Origin: Anthonomus grandis grandis
Lineage: Eukaryota > Arthropoda > Insecta > Coleoptera > Curculionidae
Assembly (NCBI RefSeq): GCF_022605725.1
Contig: NC_065550.1
Span: 5,332,001-5,396,000 of the forward strand
DNA: 64,000 bases
Direction of reading: 5' to 3'
Part shown: positions 32,475 through 43,339 of the stretch, one piece after another
How the letters are laid out: the number at the start of each line of letters is the position of its first letter
How positions within the stretch are numbered: position 1 is the stretch's first letter
The notes under the pieces: generated by a model
The model's database searches: none
The model's input: the letters and a program-made list of their open reading frames with translations, nothing else
What the model was told of the DNA's origin: nothing
Translations under genes and position numbers: made by a program

Positions 32475-33548
32475 GTAAGTATATCAACTTTGAACAAAAA
32501 ATTAATTTTTTAAGGATAAACAGTAAAATATCGATATAAATGACAACTCACTGGACCTCTTCTAATAAAATCTTGTTTATTAATTATTTGTTGTAAATCT
32601 GTCAATATATCTATAAAATATTAAAAAAATTATAAAATAAAGTACTTACATAAATTGCCGTGAGAAATAATAATAGCTAAATCAAACATTATTACAAAAG
32701 TCAGGACGGGACATCAGTGATAAGAAGATATAACATACCTGAAAAGAAGAAAACATTTTTTAGTGATAAATTTACCCTTTACCAAAGTATATTTTTAATA
32801 TTTTAATAAAATTCCATTATATCATTTATCAAAGTAATAAAAAATATTCATCATCATTTATGTCATTAAATATGTTTCAATTTAATGACATCGGCCAGCT
32901 TTTAATATTACTACCTAACAAGACAACTCGAAAGCTGCATAATCCGACTTTTTGATACAAGAAAATAGAAAATTCTGGCGAAATATCAATACCAGACAGT
33001 ACCCTTGAAAAATTGAAACAAAACATATAAACTAGTGTCATATATTACCAACTTTTGAAAAGAAGTGAAAAAGTCTTTTTATAAGCTATACTTGTCGAAC
33101 GTCTAATAACTTCTTTGTCTTCATTCTTCCCTAAGAACTTTCTCGACATGCAAATTTCTTAGTGGCTGGAAACTCAGCTGTGATTGATAAAGTGCTTCCC
33201 AAGTGTAGGCAAGTATATTCGAAGAGCTTCAAATGAAGACTTCTTCTGTTCTGATAGTCTGGTACTGTACCGATTCCTTGACATGGTTAGTAACATAGGA
33301 ACTCTGGATTATTCAGTAAACTTCACTTTTTATGCGAACAGTTGTCTGCCTTAACAATATCCAGGACAAAAAGGGGTATACATTCTGATTGTCCTTATGC
33401 AGCACATCATCTTGAATATCTTGCTTGAATTAAGGTCACTTTCTCAGTATGTTTAAATTCGAAAATCAATGATATCTACTAGGTGGACATATTTTTTGAG
33501 TTCCTACTTAATGTATTGATCTTGATTGATTGATCTTGATGTATTGAT
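32475..33548. other. No gene recognised
   Basis: AT-rich spacer between repeat copy B and the truncated CR1. No frame over 60 codons, no clear repeat and no RNA gene seen. Confidence 0.5.
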
Positions 33549-33574
33549 CTGTAGTTCCTAAACTGTTTGACAGG

Positions 33575-34815
33575 TTGTTTTCTGTGCGATTTTCGTGGCA
33601 CTGTAGGCGATTGCTTAGTGATCATCAGCATGGTTTTTGTCAGGGTAGATCTACGGTGACTAACTTGTTGACTTACCAGTATGATTTGATTGGTGCTTTT
33701 GAGAGGTCTGTACAGGTCGATAGTTGTACACAGACTTCTCAAAGGCCTTTGATAGGGTTGGTCATGAACATCTGGTTCAGAAGTTTGGGGCTATGGGCCT
33801 TGGTAGGACTTTGGTCGAGTTTTGTCACAGTTTTTTGACTGGTCGCACACAGTTGGTCAGGGTAAGTAATTATATTTCTAATGGTATTGAAGTATCTTCA
33901 GGCGTGCCTCAAGGTTCGCATATTGGACCGGTCTTTTTTAACTTGTTCATAAGAGATTTGAGTGATGTAATTGTTCATTCAAAACATCTTGCTTTTGCTG
34001 ATGATTTTAAACTGCATAAAGCCATTGAGTCATATCTTGATGCTGAGCTACTTCAATTGGATTTAAATAGTGTTGCTGAGTGGTGTAATAGCAATAGTCT
34101 GGAACTGAATGTAAAGAAGTGTGTATGTATTTCGTTTGGTCGTTCTAATAAAATTATTAATTATCAATACACAATCAACAATAACGAACTCAAGTCAGTT
34201 GATACAGTTAAAGATTTAGGTGTTCTTTTTGATACCAAGCTAACTTTTTTGCCGCACATTTTGGATATTATTAACAGGAGTATGCGTAGTCTTGGTTTTA
34301 TCACTAGAAATAGTGTACATCTTTCACCTTATTGTTTCAAATTACTTTATTACTCTTTGGTACGTTCCTTGCTTGAGTATGCGTCTGTAATTTGGTTTCC
34401 TTATTATGATTCTCATATTGAACACCATGAGGCTGTACAAAGAAAATTCTTAAGATCCCTTGCTTATAGAGCTGAAGTTAATATTTTTCGTAATTATTAC
34501 ATCGACTATAATGCTATCAGTGTCCAATTTAATATCCCTAATCTTGAAGTCAGACGGCATTATTCTGATGCTTTAACGTTTTATAAGATCTTAAATGGTT
34601 TATATCATTGTCCTACCATCTTGGAAGCAATTCCTTTTAACACCTGTCAAAGAAGGATCAACTCTTCTATGTTTCGTTTACCCTTTCATTCGGCCAACTA
34701 TGGGTTTTTTTCTCCACTGACTAGGACTTTGCGTTTCTTTAATGAAAATAGTTTGGATCCATTTTCCGGCGGCTTACGGTCATTCAAATCAAAAATAAAT
34801 AATCTTACACTTTAA
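33575..34815 (+). pseudogene. CR1-like RT domain, truncated
   Basis: The frame 33575-33838 gives FSWHCRRLLSDHQHGFCQGR and AFERSVQVDS, then a 1-base-class lesion near 33724 moves to frame 33724-34815 (363 residues): YTDFSKAFDRVGHEHL (motif-A Asp), SSGVPQGSHIGPVFFN, LAFADDFKLHKAIE (FADD), NVKKCVCISFGRSNK, KDLGVLFDTKLTFLP, the thumb SMRSLGFITRN and the C-terminus SFKSKINNLTL. The RT palm is complete and catalytically plausible, but endonuclease and ORF1 are absent because of 5' truncation. Confidence 0.9.
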
Positions 34816-34993
34816 CCTACGTTCCTTGGATAGTGCTAAGTTTTTAGCCCTGTTGATGACTGTTTTTTCAGAGGTTTTATCTTGGTATATATATATTTTT
34901 TTTGTAATTCTAGTATTGTATTTATATTGTTATATTGTTTAGTATTTTGTATTATCTATTTTGTTTTTGTAAACTGGCTCTGCCGTATATTGA

Positions 34994-34995
34994 AA

Positions 34996-35026
<31 letters not shown>

Positions 35027-35030
35027 ATAG
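34994..35030 (+). repeat. (AAAT)n microsatellite, LINE 3' tail
   Basis: About eight perfect units of AAAT directly after the CR1 3' UTR. This is the reverse-transcription priming repeat typical of CR1-type elements rather than random slippage. Confidence 0.88.
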
Positions 35031-35222
35031 ATTCTTGATTTCCCAGAGGTCTTTCCTAAGACCATATTAAATTTCAGAAAATAGAACTCGACAATATAAA
35101 TAATGCTTGTGAAATCATTAGCGTTAAGATTTAGCACAAAAATTTGGATCAAAGTTTGGAAGATCTTTTAAATTTGTCAGTACCCTTTTATGAACACGTA
35201 ATTCTCACAGGAAATCTAAATA

Positions 35223-36533
35223 AAGGGTGTTTTTTTAGAGGCGGAGAACTTAAACGAAATTAAAATTAAACACAAAATATTTTATTGATATGAACGAATT
35301 TGCTTTTATATTAAAGAATTTTTTTTGGCATTAATATTTAAAAATGATTTCGGGTATGTGACCCCCACGGCTGGCGGGTACGTGGCATAATCTAGAGGTC
35401 CAATTTTCACACACTCTTTCCAGTACTGCAGGCAGTATTTCGGCAATCACGCGTCGTATGTCGGCTTCCAAGTGCTCAAGTGTTTCGGGTTTATCAGCGT
35501 AGACATGCGACTTAACATAGCCCCAAAGAAAATAATCTAATGGCGTCAAGTCGCACGAACGAGCTGGCCAGTTTACAGGTCCATTCCTTGAAATTATTTG
35601 TTGCTCGAATGTCTCTTGCAGTAAATTAATTGTTTGGCGCGCTGTATGGCACGTGGCACCGTCCCGCTGAAACCACATTTCTGCAACGCCTGCAACGGCT
35701 TCCAATTGAGACACAAAAAAGTTGGTTAACATGTTTCTGTATCGCTCACCATTTACTGTAACGTTCTGGCCATCAGCCTTTCTGAAGACATAAGGACCAA
35801 TGAATCCACCGGCCCATAAAGCGCACCAAACGGTTAGTTTTTCTAGATGTAACGGTTTTTCGCCAATAGCTCGTGGATTCTCATCCCCCCAAATTCGGCA
35901 ATTCTGCTTGTTTACATAGCCATTTAACCAAAAGTGTGCTTTATTACTGAACAAAATTTTCATATGAAATCGTGGATCAACAGGAATCTTTCCTTGCGCC
36001 CATTCAGCTAATGTACGGCGCAAAAGATGATCCTGGAGTTTTAACTCCTGGACAAGTTGAATTTTATATGCTCGCAATCCGAGATCTTTGCGCAAAATTT
36101 TCCATAAAGTGGGTGGACATAAGTTCACTTGTTGGGAACGACGACGAATTGACACATTTGGATCATTATCAACACTATGCTGCACAGCAGCTATCGCTTG
36201 TTGCGTGCGCACTGTACGGCGTCTTACGGGATGCGTATATTGTCGACTAGAGTAAAAGTATTGCGAAAACGATCAACAGTTTCTCGAATTAATCTCTCTG
36301 AAGGAGGATTATGAGCACCATAAAACTCACGTAATGCCCGATGTGTTTCTCGAATAAAACCATGTCCTTCAAAATAAATTTGAACAATTTGGAAACGTTG
36401 CTCCAGCGTGAGTCTGTTCATGATGAATTGCAAAACCAAACTAATCTAAAAATAACCCAGAACTGTCAGGTCGGCTGTCATAAAAAACAGTGTTGCCAAA
36501 TGAAAGTTCTCCGCCTCTAAAAAAAACACCCTT
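35223..36533 (-). mobile_element. DD41D transposon G
   Basis: 1311 bp. The ends are AAGGGTGTTTTTTTAGAGGC and, complemented, AAGGGTGTTTTTTTTAGAGG, with TA at 35221-35222 and 36534-36535. The inverted repeat runs about 28 bp (to CGGAGAAC). The terminus begins AAGGGTG where most relatives here have CAGGGTG. Confidence 0.9.
35331..36439 (-). pseudogene. DD41D transposase G, first Asp mutated
   Basis: The N-terminal frame 36224-36439 (MNRLTLEQRFQIVQIYFEGH, first helix-turn-helix) is followed, after a frameshift, by frame 35331-36212: CPPTLWKILRKDLGLRAYKI (second helix-turn-helix), then ILFSNKAHFWLNG, where the usual SDEA is SNKA, so the first catalytic Asp is Asn and the next Glu is Lys. The second Asp (FQRDGATCHTAR) and third Asp (CDLTPLDYFLWG) remain. 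The C-terminus ends GGHIPEIIFKY. It belongs with E and F (shared QNVTVNGERY and NKQNCR blocks). Confidence 0.9.
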
Positions 36534-36549
36534 TATTAACTTACTATAG

Positions 36550-36800
36550 CAAAGTAACTCTAGATCAAGATTTTACACTTTACTTCAGTCATTTAATTTA
36601 AATCAGCATATTAGAGACCCTATTCGGATAAATATTAATGCTCAAACCAACCCTCTTCTAGATGTAATTATATCAAATAGTAACATTTTTCCCAAAACCA
36701 CAAAGCAATACCAATCTCAGAATATTTGTCTGATCACTGCCTAGTTTACAGTGTTTTTGATCTAATTGTTGAAGTAGGGGAAATGTATTTGGAATATAAA
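36550..36800 (+). pseudogene. LINE endonuclease scrap
   Basis: Plus strand: NLNQHIRDPIRINTNAQ, NPLLDVIISNSN, then a decayed 'SDHCLVYSVFDL' block (split by indels). These are the last parts of an APE-type LINE endonuclease ('Q.V..PTR....LLD.I......SDH..V'). Nothing of the RT follows. Confidence 0.65.
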
Positions 36801-36864
36801 AACTATAAGAAGCTCTATTTTAACACCCTTAAATTAATGAGTTACTTATTTTATTGGGTATTAC

Positions 36865-36966
36865 GTCACTTATAGCAAAAATCAATTTAGAAAATACTCA
36901 CATCTTCTTTTGAATTTTTGAGCGTGTGAAATAGTATTTGCTAAATTGATTTTTGCTATAAGTGAC
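36865..36966. repeat. 33-bp near-perfect hairpin
   Basis: 36865-36897 (starting GTCACTTATAGCAAAAATCA) pairs with 36934-36966 with a single mismatch, and the flanks of the 36-base loop (TCACA/TGTGA) also pair. It could be a tiny foldback element or give a pre-miRNA-like transcript. Confidence 0.8.
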
Positions 36967-36969
36967 AAT

Positions 36970-38740
36970 GGTATATAATATAAACGTGAGTAGCTTAAAC
37001 TTCAACCAAAGAAACCTAGACTTAGTGTCCTAAGGATTAGTGGTTTCCGTTTTTTTTTTTAAATTTCTGAGCCCATCCAACAACTATCTACAGTAATAAT
37101 GGATATTGCTTTCATCCCTCTATCGCTACTATAATAAAATGATTTAAATATGGTACTATGTAGATATCTATAAAAATCAAATTTGGCAGCTATTTATAAA
37201 AAAAAAAAAAAAGTCATTCATTAATTTTTATTAATCACTAATCTATAACAGCTACAAACATTTTTTTCTTAAGAGTCTTTTATATGCATATCGTATTTCT
37301 TTTTCCATCTAAAATATAAATGCCGAACAAAACAAAGTCCTATATTAGCAAATATATAGGTCAAAGATGCCAAATGTCGCTGTACATTGACAAATTCGTA
37401 TTAGAAATTTTGGCGGTACGCAAGCCACGCCTCTGTAGTGCCAGAACGCACTCGTCTTTTAACGTATGCTAACTTGGTGATGTCTCTCTCTCTCACATTA
37501 GTATTAAAGCTATTCTACATAGCTTGAGGCGGATTACTAGCCTATTACAATTATCATTATTTTCCTGTGATATTTACGATTACTACAATTTTCCTGCGAT
37601 AATTCTGCATAGTTTTAGCAGACACTAGGTTGGGGTACATACATCAATATAATATATAAACACGAACACTACTATTCACATTAGGGACTGTAAGTCTTCA
37701 TTGACTACTGACTACTTCAACTGACCTAAGGTTAACTTATAATAATAGGGTGGATTTATGAAAAAGATAACCGAAGAAATATTGAGAACACTTGAGCAAC
37801 TCTATCCTAAACATTGATATCATTATATTATATCAGTGTCAGGTTCAATGCTCCTATTATGCCTTAAGTGGTTTAGAAAAACGTAACAACTATAAAATAT
37901 GACGAAATCAAATACCCATTGAGTGAGTATACCATTTGCAGGACAAGCACCCAGGGTCATTTTAATTTTTATGAAATTAGCAATACATATCTTTACTAAA
38001 TTATAAGATAATTTGCCCATCACAGGCACTAAAAAAAAACAATCCGCGACTCGCATTCGACAGCAACAACAATAAACGAGTTTTGCCTTGAATTTAACTC
38101 GTACTGACCCTGGTAATGAAAAAATCATCATACGAATTAGCGCTGCTTAAATGTAAACATAACTGTAGTGTGTGAATATTTCGAAATGTATGTTTTCTTA
38201 ATTACGGTATGCAAAATATTTGAATAAAAAATATTATAGCGCGGCTATTGCTGTTACCACCTTGAATTGAAATCATCCAGGATAAAATGGTTACATAGGT
38301 GCACAAGTCCACGAGATTTTTTCAAATAGATTTAAGACCTTGGTTAAAACGATTATAGCTATAATAATGATTAGTTAAGTAATAATTGTTGTTCCCGGTA
38401 AAACTATAAACCACTTTTAACAGTAACGATTAGAAAGGCACGATAGAAGCCTTATAAAGCGAATTCAATGTTTTGTTCCTTGGTATATGGAAAAATGTAT
38501 AAGGCACTAATATGTATAGAACAAATGTATGATTGCTTCTTGGAATAACTATGTTGAAATGATAAATTTAGATGAATTCTTAGCGCAACTTGTTAAAGTC
38601 GCAATTTTGATTAACTAACAATCTAAGACCATAAAAAACTTTGATTTTTGAGCATTTTCTAGATTAGGCCCTAATTGCCTGCCCAATACGAACGATAAAT
38701 TTAATGAAACTATACAAACTTAAGTCATTTAAAATAAATT
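36970..38740. other. No gene recognised
   Basis: AT-rich. The only longer frame (37823-38131, minus) shows no motif. No tRNA or other RNA gene seen. Confidence 0.5.
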
Positions 38741-38749
38741 GTTAGAAGC

Positions 38750-40100
38750 TTCCAGATTAATAACTGTATCCAGAGGACTCAACAGACAAACAGAGAACAG
38801 AGGAAATGAATGAAGTCTTGGCACAGGTTGTCCTAGAGTTGTATATGAAAAGTTTGGGTGGACCGAATCTTCCGAGATGGCAGATTTAAAGAGATTTGTT
38901 AAGTAAGATAAGCAGCCTCATAATTTTTAGTGAATGTTTCAGCAGAATTTCGCTAAGCTCTTTCCAATCTGTCGATGCGAAATGTATAGTTCAGACTCCA
39001 GATAGAAGATACATACTCTAAATGGGTTTTGACACATGCAAAATAATGTATTTTAATCGAATTAAAATTAGTAAAGCTTCTGGTATTACGTTTTCCTAGG
39101 AATTTCAGAGATGTATTTATAGTATACAGTGAAATCTAACTTGGAATCTAAAAGCACTCTAAATGAAATGTGAAAATGACAAATAAAGCACATTTAAAAT
39201 TTTGTTTTGTAAAATTCTAATAAACATTTGGAAATGTTGATATCCATGCAATTATCTTGATTGATCATTTACCACTTGAAAGTACAACTTCAAAGTACTA
39301 TGATTACAATAGTATTTGATGCCTCTGATGAAAAACTTGATTAGGAGTAGACCCAAATGAAAAAAAATTCTGTAGCACTCTTTATGAATTAAGTTCAACC
39401 AGTGATGTAAGTTCTTAACCAGTCTAATACCGAACTCAATCTGCCATGTCCAAGAAATTTGTTATGTAAGATCTAATAGTTTACCCTGTCGAATGCTCTC
39501 GAGAAGTCGACGTGGATGGATGAATGAACCTCGTCGCCTTTCTTCAAGGCAACCGTCGCGTCGGTATGATTAGGTACAACCAAACTCGGTTCTGTGCTTC
39601 TGATGAATTTTGCTTAAACCCAAACTGTTTCTGAATGATGTTAGTTAGTACTCGATGAAGATGAAATGAACTTTATAGAATCCCAAACATCTTAAGATGG
39701 TGTTCTACCAGTGATGTAACTTATTATCGAACACAATCTGCCAAGTCCATGACATTTGTTGTGTAAGATCTAATAGTTTACCCTGTCGAATGCCTTCGAG
39801 AAGTCGGCGTGATTGGAATGAACTTCGCCGCCTTACTCCAAGGCACCCGTCATTATGATCCCGTACAAAAATCGGTACAGCTCTGTTGATGACTTTTGCT
39901 GAAACCCAAATTGTATTTGAATAATTTTAGTACACAATAAGGAAGGAATGAACTTTGTAGAATCGCAAACAACTTAGGAATGGTGTTCAGATTATCATCG
40001 ACTGGTAACCTAAGTATCTTCAGATTTTACTGAGATTTGTGGATGGGAATTACATAACTTGTTTTCCAAAAACAGGATTCTTGAAAAAATTTAGTTGTCA
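38750..40100 (-). pseudogene. LINE RT remnant with internal duplication
   Basis: Read from 40100 down: SYVIPIHKS (fingers), a decayed QFGF block, VDFSRAFDRVNY (motif A; twice, at about 39500 and 39800), GHGRLSSVLDWLRTYI, then RVLLDSKLDFTVYYKYI and CVKTHLEYVSSIWS with FRIDRLERA from the thumb (about 39170-38950). The order is that of a jockey/CR1-group RT. Multiple stops and frameshifts. A tandem duplication covers the motif-A region. Confidence 0.72.
39401..39985. repeat. Tandem duplication (~300 bp x2) within RT remnant
   Basis: 39401-39710 and 39711-39985 both begin ACCAGTGATGTAA and share CTAATAGTTTACCCTGTCGA, the gap-containing CTTCGAGAAGTCG region, and ends reading TGGTGTTC. Similarity is roughly 75-80 per cent by eye. 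Each copy encodes the antisense DFSRAFDRVNY block. Confidence 0.75.
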
Positions 40101-40940
40101 AGAAAGGTCAAAAAAACAATTTTTGGCACGGGATGCATGAAGCATGTAGACAAACATTTACATTAATTGAACATTTTGCAATTATGTACCTGAACCAGTA
40201 ATATGGAAATTGAATGTGATCTTTATAAAATTCTAGGTGCTCATCATTAGCCTTAAATTATGTTCACCTTAATACGCATTAAGTATAACCTAAAAAAACT
40301 AGCTCTAAATAAGTTATGGATTATCTAGTCAGACGTATCAGATTTTAGGGCTAGTTTGGACTAATCGAATAGCACTATACCGTATTATATAAACATATAA
40401 TAAATTAGATTTTTTGAAATAACTCCGAGGAAATCTTGTAAGCTCCTATTTAAGAAACATAAGCTGTTAATACTGTCGTTGCTCTATATCCTTGACATCC
40501 TGCTTAATACTTAAAAAATCCAGACATTTGGTATGCACAGTACTAATTGGCCTGTTTTCGTAGATGCGTAACTATCAAAGTGTGACTATCTGACCAAAGC
40601 TGAAAATCTCCAACCTATGGCGCTTTTTGCATTTTTTTTTAAAGTAACTATACCGAACTGAAGAAGAATCGGATGCAGCTGTATTTTGCTGAAATTCTAG
40701 AAGTTCAAGAAGGTAAAGACAGGTGCTGATGCTAGCTCATTCTCTTTTAATATTGCAAAGGCAAACATTATACACTTGTATTATGTACCGAACCTGTAAT
40801 TTTGGACGATAAGAAAATTTAATATAGTGAAGTTAATAAGCTTATTGGCCTGCATCGTTACACTTAAAAATAAATTATCTCGAGGCCTTTATGTATTAAG
40901 TATTATCCCAAAAAACTACCCGTATGGCTTACATTGAACT
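40000..40940. repeat. Diverged direct duplication, LINE linker region
   Basis: 40040-40330 and 40640-40930 share, in the same order, ATTATGTACC...GAACC, TTAAGTAT.A.CC.AAAAAACTA and other short blocks. They are much more diverged than the neighbouring tandem pair. Probably another duplicated part of the same antisense LINE. Confidence 0.4.
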
Positions 40941-41197
40941 GATTAAATCCCACTGACGGTATGGTATAATCTTTTGGGATCTTTGTGAGAGTTTATTTCA
41001 ATTGAAATTTTAATTTTAAAAAAAGCAGTAAGATAAATATAAATATAAAAAATACATATAGTACCTTATGTTTCAATTTCCTCTACTAATAATAGATTTG
41101 GTGATTTCTTTTATTATCGAAGGTGCATTACATCAAGATCAACAATCTACGAAGACTAGTTAAACCTACGTTTATTGAAGTTTCCATTAGTTATTAT

Positions 41198-42154
41198 CAG
41201 TGATGTAAATGAAGAAACGTTACCTTCGTGCTATGGCGAATATTCGCGCACGTTCGCGCCCGATAAATCGTTCGTGCGCGCAAGATAGATCGTTCTCTCG
41301 TGCGCGAACGTTCGCCAGAGAATTTTCAGCACGATTCCGTATTAGGCGCGCTTTATTTTACGGCGAAAATTTAGTAGGTATTCGTTAGTCCATACTAAAC
41401 TTCGAAATCGTTTGACGGTGAAGAGAGCGGGAATGCTAACCCATATTGCCTGTAACCTTAATCTGATGGCCAAAGAGTCCCAAAGACAAGGTGAATCAAC
41501 GTCAATGTAGGTAAACCAACCTCAATCCTTGGATCCTTCCACGTCTACACAGACAGCTCCTCCTCTGGGTGATCAAGTCCATGATTTATTATTAACATTA
41601 GAGTCTGAGAATTCAGAGACTGATGAGTCCGATGACGAAGAGAGCGTACAGTGTTCACGATTTCGATTCCAATAGTAGCAATTGGGCCAGAAAGTTTCGA
41701 TGGGCTTAACTACTCTTGATCTTGATCCACAATTAGAGTACCTGAGTTAGGTAATTAGCTGTATTTTTGGTTTATTGCAGATTGCAGTTTATTTTTTTAT
41801 ATAAAGCTTTTTTTCGAGTTACTTTTTACTTCTTACATCATAAAACTTTTCTCATGTTATTTTCATGTTACTTTACCTATGTTATACTTACCATGTTACT
41901 TTATGAATATTATGATGTTAAGGTTTTTATAAAGTTAGAAGAATAATTCAGTGTCGGTATTTTACAAAGCATTAGGAGAATATTGAGCATTTTTCTAGGC
42001 ATTTTGAGAATGTTGAGCATTTCGAGAAAAAATCATGAAAAATAAGTTTTTGAATACATAAATTCTCAGGTTTTTTTCGTTTATGCTTGTTTATTCTCGT
42101 TCATGCTCCGGGAACATTCTTTTAAATTACGTGCTCGAGAATTTTACATCACTA
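41198..42154. mobile_element. hAT-type non-autonomous element with 8-bp TSD
   Basis: 957 bp. The terminal repeats are CAGTGATGTAAA (left) and, complemented, TAGTGATGTAAA (right), flanked by an identical 8-bp duplication GTTATTAT (41190-41197 and 42155-42162). CA/TAGTG-type ends and an 8-bp duplication are diagnostic of hAT. Next to the left end is a CpG-dense cluster of inverted CGCGCACGTTCGCG-like motifs (41225-41330). A short coding trace (TAPPLGDQVHDLL, then an acidic SETDESDDEE) at about 41545-41670 may be left from a hAT transposase. There is no full transposase, so it must have moved in trans. Confidence 0.88.
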
Positions 42155-42169
42155 GTTATTATATGTCCA

Positions 42170-42545
42170 TTATTTTAAAAAATTGAAAAAGTCACTATAA
42201 CTATCTGTATTCCTTAGAAATAAATAAAAATAGGCAATAGAATGTAAAAACATTATCGGTCTAAGATTAACTTTTTCAATATAGAGTACTAATGAGACCG
42301 AATAGTAGTGCAATTTTCTAATTGTAATCTTACCAAACTGTTGTATAAAATTCAAAGTATAAATATCAGTAAAGCTTTTAGTAGATCTCCTTAAAAAACC
42401 CAAGCATCTTTTTGTTAATGATTGTGGTAATTCAAACATAGCCTTGAATCACAATAGACTCCAAGGTCTCTGACCATATCGGAGGTCTTTATAATATATT
42501 GATCGATTCTATAGAAGTTTAATACAGGGACGTTTTTTCTTGAAA
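42170..42545 (-). pseudogene. LINE RT scrap (palm end and thumb)
   Basis: Minus strand from about 42540: SDMVRDLGVYCDSRLCLNYH, then KRCLGFLRRSTKSFTDIYTL and LYNSLVRLQLENCTTIRSH across two phases. These match the RT 'KDLGV..D..L.F..H' and 'LGFI.R....F', 'Y..LVRS.LEY...W' blocks. The FADD region upstream is lost. It starts next to the hAT target site. Confidence 0.68.
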
Positions 42546-42549
42546 CCTT

Positions 42550-43295
42550 GCATTGTTATAAATTGAGAAACAGTGAATAAAATGAAGCTCAGTCCCCACC
42601 TTATGAAATAACACAGTATATATAAAGTCAAGTAGCCTTAATATTGGCAGATTAACATTAGCGGTGCTTTTTATCCTCCAGCCTTCCTGCTGCATGTGGT
42701 ATCTAGTGATTAGTTAGCCTAAATCCTCTAAAGATTAAGTATGTTTGTTCCAATTCCGAAAATGTCAGGATAAAACGCAAATTTACAGTGGATGCACCAA
42801 CCATGCTGAGCATCGAGCAATTCAACAGGTTTGCTCCGTATCCAAATTTTCAAGAATTTTCCCAAAATTAATTAAAGGAAGGAGGAAAGAAAATTAAGAA
42901 AAAAATCTCTTTGGAACCAAGAAATATAATTACATACTTTATGATTCCTTCAACGAATTGCAAAGTAAATATGATAAATGACAACATAAAAAAAACAAAC
43001 CAAACCTAACCTCATTTTGTTAGGATTTGTATGTGGCGCCGTCCTTCATAAAACTGTTTGAAAGAAGAAAGAAGGAAAGAAAATGTGCTATATTACGTAA
43101 GAATAATCTTGTGTACAAGCATCCTACAAGCTAAAAAAACAAAACAAAAATACAATTTCAAAAATTGATAAAACAATGAACAAAATTAAACACAAGAAGA
43201 CAAAACTTTTTGAACATACTTGAATTAAAGATAACTAAATAAAACAATCAATTACCAAATAAAGGTAAACTTGTTGACAAAACTAGAGCAGAAAA
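42550..43295. other. No gene recognised
   Basis: AT-rich, with poly-A and AAAG-rich runs towards 43080-43310 that may include the decayed 3' region of the following antisense LINE. Confidence 0.45.
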
Positions 43296-43339
43296 AAGGA
43301 AAAAAAAACTTTCCAACATGTTCAAGGTTAAAACCTATC

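Larger units (their letters stand above)
33549..35030 (+). mobile_element. CR1-like LINE, 5'-truncated copy
   Basis: Begins inside ORF2 at GTAGTTCCTAAACTGTTTGA and ends with the same 3' UTR as the minus-strand copy (GGCTCTGCCGTATAT) followed by a perfect AAAT-type microsatellite. 5' truncation with an intact 3' end is the usual result of target-primed reverse transcription. Nucleotide identity to 23803-25270 looks very high (mid to high nineties per cent by eye), so the family was active recently. Confidence 0.9.

Noticed and set aside
34994..35030. Microsatellite as a CRISPR-like array or satellite
   Set aside because: Four-base units with no spacers, placed exactly at a LINE 3' end: it is the LINE tail.
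37823..38131. 102-codon antisense frame
   Set aside because: No motif, no neighbour logic, composition typical of the region.
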